From Sitta carolinensis (lineage: Eukaryota; Chordata; Aves; Passeriformes; Sittidae): a stretch of DNA of 64,000 bases. Of the stretch, positions 1 to 12,700 are shown piece after piece (position 1 is the first letter of the stretch; each line of letters opens with the position of its first letter). The notes beneath the pieces were generated by a model that was given only the letters and a program-made list of their open reading frames with translations, did no database searches and was not told where the DNA came from. The DNA is taken from positions 23,967,660 through 24,031,659 of the forward strand of contig CM063285.1 in NCBI GenBank assembly GCA_032173965.1, given 5' to 3'. The translations under genes and the position numbers were made by a program.

Positions 1-3000
1 CTGATGTTTTTAGGCCATGCAATGCCTGCTCCTGCTGTCTTTAAGGAATATTCATGGTGGATCCAAATTGCTACCTGTAATGCTTTTGCTTTATGGTGAT
101 GGGAGCTTCACAGGCCCTTAAGGGCCATATTGTGCTTGTTCCTTGTGCGTGGTACTTATATGCAGATCTCAGTTCATGTATGGGGCCTTTTTTGTTTTCT
201 AGTCTATCACTGAAGAGATGCAGAGCCCCACAGGCAGTGTTCAGAGCTTAAGCATAAAGGTGCAGAGATGAGGTAGTGTGATGCTTGGGTCTTATACGTT
301 TTCCATAGATTAGGTTGCCTTACATCAAGGACATCATTCGGGGAAATAATATTTTGGCTTTCATCTTTAATATCCTCACCCAGTCACTGCACCAGAATGG
401 ATTTTGCTTGAGCACTTCAGATTTGGCTGCCGCAGTGCTAAGATTTCACTTTGATGGTCTTGTGCTAATATGTGCCATAATCAGAAAAAAGAGAAATCTT
501 TCAAAATAAAGTGTTTTCATGACTCTTCGAGCTGCTGGGGACGAAGCTTCATGGGATTGTCCATCTTCATATACTTTTGATAATACTGGAAGAGAAATTT
601 GGTAAATGATTGATTTTGCAACTGCTTTGTAACGTATATATGGTGTTATACCCAGTGGCCCCATTCTTTAAAAAGTTATCCTTAATTTTATTTTGATGAA
701 GGAATGAATTTAATTGCTCAGTGAGTTCTGATTCTTTTGTTATTGTCTTTTTTGATCTGAGTAGGTGGTTAGAGCTTAGAGTCCTGAGAATGTTCTATGT
801 TAGAAGGATACAAAAAAATGTAGTGAACTGTGTGTTTTACACAACACTGTTTACAAACACTATACAGAAGCTTTTGTTCCAAGAACAAAGAGGAATCAAA
901 CAGTGGTTATTTTTATGCTTCTGAAATATCCCCAAAGGTATCTAATGTCACTGCCTTTATTTCCCGTGTGTATCTTTACCTGAGTGTGAACACCTGCTGA
1001 TGTCTAAATAAGATTATTTCCTAAAATTCATACAACAATTGGACGAGGTTATGCTGATCATTATATGATGTTTTGTTAGTGCAATATTCAGTTATATATT
1101 GGTGTTTAGTAAAATGTCACTAGAGCCAGTGAGCAAATCTTCAGACTCAAAGTAAATCTGTGATTTCTGTAATATCTTTTTTTTAAAAAATAAAAAAGTG
1201 CATTTCCATTGATATATTCTCTTCCCTTTCCTGAGTCCCCTCTAATTGTCTGCCTCTACAGAGTAAAATTAAAAATAAATGAATTATTCAATGAAGGCGC
1301 TTGTTTCTTAGTTCAAGCTTTCAAATGTCAAAGTAGAGAAGCTTTTTTTTTCCCCTCTCTGAGGGATCTCATAGTCTGTGAGTGAGTTTTTGGTAATTGC
1401 ACTATTTTTTGTGCTTATCATATTCTCTGTAATTGAACCAGATGTTAAGTCTTCTCTGGAGGAGAAGAGTCTTCTCAGTTTATGTAGTACTGTATTAGTC
1501 TTGCATCCCAAAAGATTCGAGGTTAATGTGAAAATGAAGTAGTAAGGCAGATGCTATATGTAATGTTCCTGTAGAAGGGTATTCCCTTTTGAACTGAAAC
1601 ACTTAAAAATATGTAACTCTGAGGCACATACTACATGTAACAAATGGTTGGATGATAAATTGTTGTAGGATTTTTTGACAGTCAAAATCCAACACTTTGT
1701 ATGCAATGGGATATTTGCTATTGTAGTAGTTCTGCAATGATGAAAATGGTTCATGAGTTTGAGGCTAAGGGCTGTAGGGGCAGACTGCACTATTTGTGGG
1801 TGACTTACAGTAATGTTTTGGAGGGGAAAACCCTGAGTATGTTTCAGCTACTCAGCTGAGCTGGTTTCTCACCTCTATGTATTGATATGTCAGTAAAGAA
1901 TAAATGTAAGCTTTACTTTTTTGTTAGGATGAGGTACTGGGGGGAAGCAGGGGCAGATGTGCCTGAGTCTTCTCTTTTCTTATATTTTAATTTCCACCAG
2001 AAAGAAGCTTCATATGTTGGAAGGAACCATAAAGTTCTGAAGTCATGCTTTCCATTTCTATAGGCCTTATGCATACCAAAAGACTACTAGTGCTCTTAGA
2101 GGCACATGTAGAACTAACACTTTACACTATCCATGAAGCGTTGCTGCTGGTTTACTGCATGAAAACCCAAGATGTGCAAACAGCAAATGTGTATTTCCAC
2201 AATACCATATCTCCTATGATATGTGGTTCAGTGATTTGCTTACACAGAGATTAATATTCCTTGATAAATTTTTTCTTTAATGGGTCAGAACCCAACCTTA
2301 TTTGGTTATTTGTTTAAACACCTAAACCCATGTTTTTTTGCTGAATTCATTATGCATTTATGGCATAAATTTCATAATTTTGGTCTGGCTGTTTATACAT
2401 TACCCCTAAAATGAAGAAAATTTTTTTATGCCTTCTTTAGCATTTGTACGTATCTGTTGTGGTTAATTTTATTTCACTTGAGCCCATCAGTTTATTGTTA
2501 AATATGTGTTCAGCAAAAATTCAGAATCGAGATTCATTAGCACACTCCATCTTGTGACGTCTTGTTATTCTGAGACGGGATGTAGAGTTGTATGGGCTTT
2601 CTTGTATGTACTTACCAGTTGCTACTTGGTGGTTGTTATTATCCAACCATTACACCAGAGAGCCAGCCTGTGTATAACTAAACCAGAGCTGCTTCTAGTT
2701 TGATGCAAAACAGTTTAAATTGTCAAGGTAGCAAAAAAGATGGAGAAATGAGGAAATATGTAGGGTGATGACAGATGTTGGAATAAGAATACTACATTAT
2801 TTTTCTTTTTCTTTTCCTTCTTCCATGGCTAGAAATGCTTTAGAAATGGGAGCTCTTCCAGTCATTATCACCTGGATAAAAGAGGCATGTGAGCATAATT
2901 AGAGTTTTACAATGGAGCCTTTTAGCAGTTTTAAAAAATTCCAGAAACCATGTTTTAAGGACTTTCAAAATGCAATTTGTTTACCCTTAGGCAGAAGTGA

Positions 3001-5216
3001 AATGGAGAAACCCATTTTCTCAAGTGCTTTTGTATCTTGATAAACAATATAGCAACTTTAAAAAAAAGGATAAAAAAAAATCCTTCAGTTGCTGACAAGG
3101 GAGATATTTAGTTGAGGGACCAAGAGCAGTTCAGATTTCTCAGAGCTAAAGAACTTGTACTGCTAAGCTCTTGCTCTTACCAGAGAGTTTATCTGTGCAG
3201 CTCAACATCCCTTTCTAAGCCCTGTTTCATGCTCACTGCAGAAGTGAAACTAGCGTGTACACAGAGTGAATTTCCTGAAGTCCAGTTCTTGTAGGGGATC
3301 TCAATGTTCAGTCAGCATTGAGATGGTGCTGTCTTGAATACTGGCTTTACAGAGTGACACGCGAGAGTGTTCTGTTGAATTCCCCTTACACTGAAAGGAT
3401 GTTAGAGCTGGAACATTGCCATGGTACGATGTGAGGGAGTTAAGGGATTTATTTAAAAAAAAAAAAATAAATTCCAGCAATCCAGACAATACTCTCAGTT
3501 GTTAAACAGGCACTTCTTCAATGTACAGGAACCAGTACTATGGTTTGTTTCCTCTTTTCTCTTAGGGCAATGTAATTGTTGCAAAATTTGAACCCCAGCA
3601 AGACTTCCTGTTAGTTTTTGACTCTCATATGATATTTGAATTTATATTTATCCTTTTTCTAGATTAATTTTAGTGGATATATTTATTTAACTATATTATG
3701 CTTGTAAGAGAGTTTCCTAGTGCATTAGACTTGTAAATGCTATGAGGTAAAGTAACTACAGGTAGTTAATATTTTTAAAGAGTAATGGCATCAAAATGCA
3801 AATAGATAACAGGAAACCAGCTGTAAACTCTACTACTCAGCTTTCTTTTAGTGTCCTGCAAACTTGCCATTTAAGTAACTACTTTTTGGAAAAGAAGCCA
3901 GCACAGGAATAAAAAGTCATAAAAGTAAACTTTATTTTGCTTTTCATAGTTTGGATAGCCTTGCATTTTTGGACCCAAGTGGTTCACACCAGCTATACCC
4001 ACACTGAGAAGGGTACAAGTTTAATTGAAGTGAATCTGTCTGGGTCTGACTTTTAAAGAAACAGTTACTGCTTCATAGTAGATTATTTTAGAAATTTGTG
4101 CTGAAGAATCATGATTAATGCTGTTGCAGCCTGTGTTCTACCTTATGCTTCTGACTTTAAAACCCAAGCAATTTAATATTACTTATTAGAACATTAGCCT
4201 GTTTGAACCCAAGAATTATTGAAATTAATGAGTTCATTTTAATGACATGGAAGTTTAGATATTTTGACAACCTGACATATTTTTATCAGGATGTATTAAG
4301 TTCTTCAGTTCTTTTATGTGTGAACCTCTGGCTTCTATCGTATTAAAATATGACAACGGTGTTTTCTTGGAATATATCTGCAAAAGTGGTAATTCAAGAA
4401 AAAACTAACTAGATTGCAGTTTGGAATGATGTAACAAAAGTTATCTTTAATACTAGAACTTAGAAATGTAGTCCATGCTAGCAGAGTGTGATGGATTTTC
4501 CTTAGTATTTCAGGGATTTGTTGGAGAGCACTGAACTTATTACATTTTGCCCTGAATATCCAGCATTCTCTGCTGACCCAAAGCAGATATTTTCAGCATA
4601 AATCTTTGTCAGCCAAGATTTCTAGCAACCTTTGCTTGAAGGTAACCAGTCATTCCTGGCACTCCTCACTTCTTGCTTACAAATCCAAAGCTTTTGAAAC
4701 CAAGTTTTAAGGATGGATTAGCAATCAGCTCTGCATCACGTAGCTTGGCAAATATTTATCTTTCCTAGAAAAAAGAAACTCTAAGTGAGCATTTCAGGAC
4801 AATTTCACTTGGAGTGAGTGTATGTCATCCAGTTCTGTGCAGCCAGTAGTGTAAAATCAGCAAGAGAATATGGGCAAGTCTAGTGTTCATTGGGTTTACA
4901 AACGTCAAACATGAAGTGCAAAGCTTCACTGTTACACAGGCATGAGATTTTTGTAGGGCTTTTATTGTTTCTTAGTTGAAGGTTGATCAGATGTTGTGTC
5001 CCTGTGTTGGAACCCAGAATGCAAAGAATATTTCTCTGCATGTTTTGAAGGGTCCTGACCCCCTGACAAACATTACTTTTAACATTTGTCCATGGAAAGG
5101 TCTTCCTAGGCTTTGGGATGAAATAGAAGTTTCATGAATGTAAATTAGGTTAGTAGCATAGTATGTAATTTATCGCAGGGTGAGAAATTTAGATTTTTGG
5201 GTTTGTTAGTATGGTA

Positions 5217-5278
5217 AGTAGATGAAGACAAGGTGGAGGATCCTTGTCGTTTTTAGGTTTCTTCCTCCTTCATCTACT
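5217..5278. repeat. Nested inverted repeat (hairpin-forming)
   Basis: AGTAGATGAAG at 5217-5227 is perfectly complementary to CTTCATCTACT at 5268-5278. Inside it, GACAAGG (5227-5233) is complementary to CCTTGTC (5242-5248) around an 8-nt loop. The left arm is continuous, while the right arm is interrupted by about 19 nt. The structure is directly visible; any function is unknown. Confidence 0.6.
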
Positions 5279-5870
5279 CCATGTTCTGCAGTGTTTGGGA
5301 CACAGGACGATTGGTTAAAATTTGCCACAGTCTAGAGCCACGTGAATAGAAATTCAGTTAGCTAATGATAGAAAAGTAGAAATAGTGTACGTTCTTGGTG
5401 ATAATTGGGTGAATTATCTTTAAAAGAACCTTGATCCCATGTGTTTGGGGCCTTTTTGTGTCTGTTCTCCTGCATGCTAAGCTGATGTAAAGCCTGGTGT
5501 GCTGAGACTGCTGATAAGAAAGTAATAAACAGCCTGAAAAACGAGAACAACCGAAAGTCCCATTTGCCTTCTTTCTTAATGAGGACTTCTGCAAAAGGCC
5601 TCGCCTATCAGGGGAGAGACTTGTGGGAGTGGAAGAACTCCCTGGAACTGCTTTTCAAGTGTGTTTTCTCATAACTTTGAGAACATTTCTAGCATGCATT
5701 TCATATATGCCTTTTGTTCTGGACAACTTATTGATTTAAACTTGTAATTAGCAGAGCTAGAGTTTTCATGTTATTCCTGTTAGCAATGAATCTGTTTAAT
5801 GTGCCTCTAATAGTACTTTTTGATTCATAATTTTCATAAAAAATGCTAGATTTGGCAGAAAGAATCAAGA

Positions 5871-5894
5871 GGGGGAGGGGGGGGAAGCTCTGGG
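5871..5894 (+). other. G-rich tract with G-quadruplex pattern
   Basis: A run of five G, one A and eight G is followed seven bases later by GGG. This meets the usual pattern of four runs of at least three G with loops of one to seven bases. It is isolated in an AT-rich intron. Confidence 0.5.
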
Positions 5895-6526
5895 AAGACA
5901 ATATGGTTTAGAAGCAAAAAGCAGTTTTTACCTTTACACAGACCTTTGGAGTTTGGAAAGGGGAAGTCAGCTTACCAACTACACATTTTACAGGGTTTTC
6001 TTTTCTGGGTATTCTGTGGGGTGCTGGTGCTGTGCTTTGGGGTATTTTTCCTCTTATCACTTGTTTTGAAGATCTACAGGATCTGGAAGTGCTTTGAGAA
6101 TTTCTTTGCTCTGTGCCTTTGATGCAATCCTTTGACCTTGTGTAAAAAACAATAATGTAGTAGCAGCTATTACAAAAAAAAAACCGTAAAAAAAAAATTA
6201 AAGGGGAACATTGTAAAGTGCAGAGTAACTGTAACTCAAATTTTTCACAAGTGATACTTTAAGGAAAAAATCTAAGTCCTTCAATAGGTTGAGGGATAAG
6301 ACATTTCTGAAACCTGTTCTGTTTAAGTGGTCCATTTAATCTCCATGAGCTTCTTGCCAAGCAGTCATATCAGAGCACTGCTGAAGAAAGAAATGTTGAG
6401 CTCTAGATGCTTGATATACTTCAAATAATTGTTTGTTAAGAACTAAAATCACTGTTTTCTCACAGTATTTATGAAAATTGCTTCATTTACCACAGTAAAG
6501 TTTTAATATTTGTATTGAAAAAACTG

Positions 6527-6546
6527 AATATGGCTACTGCCATATT
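6527..6546. repeat. Perfect 8-bp stem, 4-nt loop hairpin upstream of exon
   Basis: AATATGGC (6527-6534), loop TACT, GCCATATT (6539-6546). It lies about 80 nt before the acceptor of the first visible GALNTL6 exon, so it would be present in the pre-mRNA. A role in splicing is speculative. Confidence 0.55.
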
Positions 6547-6574
6547 ATGAGGGTTCCTCTTTAATAACATGAAC

Positions 6575-6617
6575 CACATATATATGTATGTATGTATTTA
6601 TTTGTTTGTTTATTTAC
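6575..6617 (+). repeat. TATG / TTTG-type microsatellite beside splice acceptor
   Basis: A short compound simple repeat (AT, then GTAT, ATTT and GTTT units) ends only about 10 nt before the acceptor AG. Its T-rich end forms part of the polypyrimidine stretch. It is likely to vary in length between individuals. Confidence 0.65.
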
Positions 6618-6628
6618 TCTTTTCACAG

Positions 6629-6737
6629 ACACTTCCTTTGGGTCTGGGAGATGGACAGCTCTTTACCTGGACTGATGGCCTGAAAAGGAAGGACTGGCAT
6701 GATTATGAAAGCATTCAAAAAGATGCTATGCGTTCAG
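6629..6737 (+). CDS. GALNTL6: GALNTL6 coding exon 1 of 3 in window (luminal stem)
   Basis: This 109-nt internal exon of a Golgi polypeptide GalNAc-transferase-like protein starts in phase 0 after a T-rich acceptor ending CACAG. It ends with one base of a Gly codon before the donor GTATAC. The translation begins [18 protein letters not shown] and contains [16 protein letters not shown]. It matches the stem just before the catalytic domain of GALNTL6 as I recall the human protein (roughly residues 47-83). In that protein the preceding exon carries the start codon and membrane anchor, so this is probably coding exon 2. The last base plus GG of the next exon makes the shared Gly. The donor departs from GTAAGT at positions +4 and +6. 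The nearest paralogue is GALNT10; the fit to GALNTL6 is clearest over the next exon. Confidence 0.93.
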
Positions 6738-9700
6738 GTATACATGAGTTCAGAACAAATTAAAGTGGTTTGTTTACTTATTCTTTCTCTCTATGACTGT
6801 ATGATCTTTTGAGTCCTTTAGAAGGCATTCCTAGCAACTTTTTTTTTTATTACAGCAGTGTCACAAGGTTGTCATGTTATGAATTGAGAGATCCAGCTAA
6901 GCACAAATGGCTTGTCTCTGAAAGAAGCCAAGTAACAATGTGTTTCCTGCAAGTAATTGTATAATGATTGTAGAATCAGCAAAAATGTTATCAACAAATT
7001 CTTTTTTGTGTTGAAATCAGTTGTCATACTGTGACCAACCAAATTGTTGGTTTGTAAAAGGACATATGTTACAAATAAAGCTAAATCATCCTTACCTCAA
7101 TGAACAAAACCTGAGTTCAATACCTATAGCTGTCAAGAACCTTTGACACTTTTACCGTTGATCGGAACTCTTATCCTTTGGTCTTGCTAAAGCAACTTCA
7201 TCTCATTCTGACAGTCTACAATTATTTGAAAATGGGAGAAAATTGTGTTTGCAAATGGACTGAAGGACACTTTTTTACAGTGAGCAATGTAATTTTGATT
7301 CACGTGCTGCATCCCATACGTTCAGAGAGTATGGTTTGTGTTCCTCTTTTTGTCATCAGAGTGTGTTCAGATTTGAATTCTTCTTTTACAACATAATGTA
7401 CAACTATTCAACATAAGATGAATTAAATTAGAAGGAAGGAAGAGAAACAGCAGTTGAATTACACCTTAATCAGTGTTTGAAAGTCATTTTACAAAGGCCA
7501 ATCTACTATTGTAAAACATATTATGCTGTCTGGATCCCACTGTCTTGAGACAGCCAAAACCTCCCCCAAAATATCTCTATAACTGAATCTCATTGACAGA
7601 TTCATAAGACTTGGTAACTATTTAATTTTGCAGGAGCCTGAACTAAAATATTGCAAGTGTATGTTAATTTTGTAAGCTATTTTTCCCATTCTCTTTTGAA
7701 TCTTGATCACTAAATAAAGAAATTATCCTTTCCTCCCACATGTGCCTAGAAGGTAAAAAGGGAGGGAGGGGGAAGGAAATTATTCTAGGCAATTTGGTAG
7801 TTGTCAGATCAATAACTGCTGTGTTCCAAATTGCTAAATGTAAAATGACAAATATGAGAATGTACAAAGTAAAAGCAGCATGTATGTAGATCTTTATTAT
7901 ACATGGGGAATACCATGTTTGCTGGTTGGAATGGATATGCATGGATGCTTTAGCAATATACTTTTAATTTCTAGATGTGTAATGTGGGCTCCATATGTTT
8001 TGGACAGTAACAGTAATACTTAGGATTGCCTGATGGATAGCTTAAAGCATTGCCAATGTAATGCAAGTCATTGCATGGAGTTGGCTGAGAAACTGAAAAA
8101 ACATGTTATGTAGCTTTTAACTCCCAGTTCTAAACCTAACATGATAACTGTAGTAGCATGTGAATATTAAGGTATTCTGACTTATTTACATTTTCCAATT
8201 TTTTTTTATTTTACCATTTGCTGAGTTTGATGTTTTAGAGATCTCTTTCAAATAATTTATGTTTGTCATCATTATTCAATAGATTAAAATACCTTTTAAT
8301 GTTCTTTTCTTTGAAGATCACAATATGGCAATACAAATGCAAAGCTAAAGCATCTCAATGCACTCTTTTGGGACATACTATATAATTTCTCTTCCTAATA
8401 ATATTACCTGAAATACACTATTAGTTAAAAATCTGTCTGAAAGCATGATATGAAAGGGCTTCTTGGGACATTTCAGGAAAGGCAGCCAATGCTTGTTCTA
8501 CAGAAAAGAAGAAAGTAGTGAAGTATCTTTTTATTTCCTTCTGGTTGTTTTTCTGTAAAGCTTATGATTTCCTAAGCACTGAGAATGTGAATTTCATAAT
8601 TTCTTACTATGGAGAGGTACTAGTTTCTTCATGACTTCTACTGTTTCATGGCCAAATATTTTGATCCCTTTTCATTCCACCAATTAAAACCTATGTTTCT
8701 GAATTGGAATGGTCTCTTTTCTTGAAGTCAAGAGTAAAGCCTTTTGCAAGACATGCAGAAGAAAAAGGTATTATTTCTATTTATTTTAAGTTTTTTAGCT
8801 CATCTTTTTTTTGTCTCTAAAATTACAAATGATCTTGCATAGAAATCTTGAAATAAGCTTGTATTGCTTTTGATTTTACAGGGCTTTGTTGCAACACCTG
8901 AGGTTCAAATCTGTGTTTCTGATGCTTCTGTCATTACTTCACATTTTGTTAGCATGGTAATGCTACTTCAGATGGTACTTGAAGTGAAGGATGAAGAGGC
9001 AAGGCTTTACACGTAGCCAGACCTTAATTTAAAAGCACTTGTAAAGACTTCCAAACCAGTTATAACAATATTAGTTGGTTAATCTTGATAGGAGAATTCA
9101 AGAAGACAGGGAAATGATGTTGGGTTGCAGAAGTACTAATGGTTATACTGTTGGTGGAACAGGGAAGTTACCTGTTTAGTTGCCAGTTATCCAAGCCCTG
9201 ATTTACTCAATGTCAGAAAGGAATCTATAATGACTTAAATATACTTTTTATCAGTACAGAATAGATGTAGTGAAATGAAAATTAAGTTATTCAGTCAACT
9301 CAATCACTTCCATTCTTCTCTGAATATTACTCTGTCATTAGCTCAAAACCAGTGACTGAAATTTAGGAAAAGGAAAGCAAAAGTTAACCTTAAAAATAGA
9401 AAAGTAATTCCTAACTAAAGAGTTGTGATAGATGCTTTGGAAGGTAGGGGGGAAAAAAAGTTTAATTGCTTCCATTTTTTAAAGTGAGCCATTAAATCAA
9501 TCAGACATTACAATGGAGTGGGAGGGAACAAAAATAAGCTAATCAGAGAAACTGACTTTATTGGAGTTGATAAGTCATGCCAGCTTTTTGACAAGAAATC
9601 AGAATTTAAAATAAGACCTGTTTCTATTAATTTCTTTTCCTTTGGGAATACAACTGATGACATGCCTTGGTGAATAATATGCTTAATTTGCATTAAAAAT

Positions 9701-12700
9701 ATGAGAACTGTAAACAGATGCAAATCCTACATCTGTCAGTTTTTGTTTTGGTAAGTAATAAACAATGTCTTCTGCATATCAGAAGAGTACTCTTGGGTTG
9801 TATTTCAGAGTGGTGGGTGCACCCTAGATGAATGCAGCCTGCGTAGCAGTGACCCAGGTAGCTCCTGCTGTGTGTATTATCTGAGCTGCAGCAATGCCTG
9901 TTGTGTCAGGGCACTGTAAATCTCCGTGTATCACTACAGACAGTAGAGATCCTGGATGCTGGGGCCACTGGCTTTGCCATGGATCAGTTACTGTAGTTGC
10001 CATTTCTTTGTTTTATCAGAGACTTCCCTACTTCAGTTGTATATGGTGGACTCTGAGGACATCTGCCAAGATGTTCATTTCAGGGGCATGGCAGCTTCTG
10101 TGACTCTGATAGCACTGGTTTTCCATGGTTTCTGTGCAGAACTAGGAATCTGAGATCCCTCTATGCTCCCATGAGGGATGAGATTCACAGGAAAGAGCCT
10201 TGAAAGCCTAAGATAGCAATTCAGAAGCATCCATGAGAAGACATCATGTTGGTTTCACCTTTATGTCCTGGGTAGTGAGACTAAAAATCAAAAATCAGTC
10301 AATGTCATTGTTCCTCCATTTCTGAAATTTATTTTATGTATTTCACTCAAGAAATTCTCAGCTTTATATCAATTACAAGTAGTAGCAGTAATGATGAATT
10401 ACAGCCTTTCTCAGGCAAGAGGAAGGATTCGTGTGTGTTCTTCCTGGTCTTTTGAAGAAGTGCAAATTGAAAGTTTTATATTCAAATATGGTGCTGTTTC
10501 TGACCACGACAACCTATTTCTAGATAACTTTTAGAAACCGATAACAACTGATAACTTTTCCAATGTAAAGTACTGCAAAAGGGTAACAGATTGAATAGAA
10601 AAAGGGAAAAAAATAAGGTTTTATTTCAGAACATATGTAATCAATTCTATCAGTGATATTAACAGCCAATAAGGTACACATAGAAGGACTACATATTGCA
10701 AGTGTTTTTCGGTTTTGGTTTCTATTCTTTAAATACAATTTTTTTTCCTTTCTAATACTTTGGAGGTATTTTTGTCTGATTGCATGTGTATGCTGAAATT
10801 ATTGCATTCTATTAGGTGGATTGAAAATTTAGTGTAATAGACTAATTTCTGGGATAATGGTAAAATATAAGAAGCTGTGTTAATATAAATTTATAAGAAC
10901 CTTTGTCTTCAAAAGAAATTGGCTAAGGAATAGAGTAAGTGACTTCAGAGGCATGGCTGTTGATACTTTGTGTTTGACTGTTGAGCCAGTTTGGTCTTGT
11001 CGCCTAATAAGATGTCAAAGGAAAAACCTTCTAGAATGAACCATAACACTTATTGTCTATTCTGCAGTTATGAGGCTTTTGCAGTCCTTGTTCCTCCTAT
11101 TTGTATGTTTAAATAGCATGTGTAAGCCTTATAGGGAGGGAAGGAATGAAGATTGTAGTTCTTGCCTGTATTCAGTATTGTCTTCAGCTCTGTGCTTCTT
11201 CAAAATGTTACCTTGACTGTAAGAAGGGGATTTTAAAGATCTTGACCTTTACATGCTTCAGTGAAGGCATTTCATAGAGATTAGTTCTGTAAACAGACAG
11301 TATGTTCTATAGTTCTACAAACAAACATTCATACAGATTAGTTTTATAAACAAGCTAAGCAGAGATATTGAAAAATAAGTGACCTGTACATGTTTGTGGT
11401 GACAGTGGAAATAGATTGGAGCTCTGTATCCTTGGGGTAGAATGTCAAAAGAATGCAAAAGACACAAGCACTTTTGTACAGCGATAGCAAGTAGTGAACT
11501 TTGAAATTTGACTTCATTGTCACTTAAAGAAATTGTGCACAGGTGAGCCTTTTCCATCACTTCTGCTGAAATATTTGGTTAATCCTTATAATAATTTTGT
11601 ATAGTGTCCATTCTTAAATTCAGAAGAATTTGTCAAGCCTAGTGCCAGAGTGTTTCTAGACGATATGAGGTAGCATGATACAGAAAGCAAGGTTAATTGT
11701 AATTCCCTATTGGGTACGAAAAAAAATTAGCTCTGTGATACTTATACAGCTAAATGTAATAACATTTGTGCAGGAAAAGAAGTGTATACTAAAATAGTGA
11801 TTTACATATGCCATATTTCATATGGAATTATGCACTGGGAATTTTGTCAGCATTATATATTGAACAAGTTTACTGAATTTAATTTAGGTCTTTGAACTTG
11901 AAATTCCTTTAGAAAGAATTTGAGAATTTGCAGTATACTTGGAACTGTAGGGGTAGTCAAGGTCTGAATAAACAGTCATAACTTAATTGTTCATGACATT
12001 AGTCATGAATATACTTCATGCAGTTTACTATGTATTGTTTGTAAAAGAGAAAAATGTCAGTTTATCTTAATGCAAGTCTAACATGATTAAAAAGATCTAA
12101 ACAATAATGTTAATCATGGCTTGTCAAGGAGACAGCACATAAAGAATGTGTAATATGAAAGATGGATGCAATCTACTGCAGTTACATAAAGTGCTTCACA
12201 TATTAAAATGCATTTTCTCCATAAATAAAGTGCTGCAGACTGTGATCTGATTCTACCACTCTTAATGGTCAGGATGTGCATCTGAAAACAGTGAGATCAG
12301 CCTGGAGCTGCGTGCCAAGCATGATAAAATTGTTATACTCTTAAATTCTGATTTGTAAAGAGAAATTTTTTTTCACTGGTACCTTCGTTAGAAGTTTAAA
12401 CCCCGATAGCTAGAAAATACAGTTTGCTGTTCTGGTTCTTCATCACAGGGCCTTAAGGTTTTCTGTGGGTAACTACAGACGGGCTTCCTCAGATTGTGAA
12501 ATGACATATCATGGTATTATTTAAGCAGTAGCTTGGGTACACATTTTCACTGGATCTCAAGTTACAACTTTATGTTACGCTGCTGCAGAAGAAGCTAGGA
12601 AGTCTAAGGCTGCAGCTGTATTGAATTTGTCTCTGTCAGAAAACTGTGTAGATGATACAATAATTCTTGCCACTTAAATCTACGCATAAAAACAGGTGGC

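Larger units (their letters stand above)
1..6628 (+). other. GALNTL6: GALNTL6 intron upstream of the first visible exon (3' part)
   Basis: This is AT-rich non-coding sequence up to the acceptor at 6627-6628. No reading frame in it shows a recognisable domain or splice-compatible coding bias, and I see no clear mobile element. Small items are a nested inverted repeat at 5217-5278, a G-rich tract at 5871-5894, a hairpin at 6527-6546 and a microsatellite at 6575-6617. The upstream exon with the start codon and transmembrane anchor is not in the window. That this is intron and not intergenic DNA is inferred: the first visible exon begins in phase 0 with internal protein sequence and needs an upstream exon. 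Confidence 0.85.
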
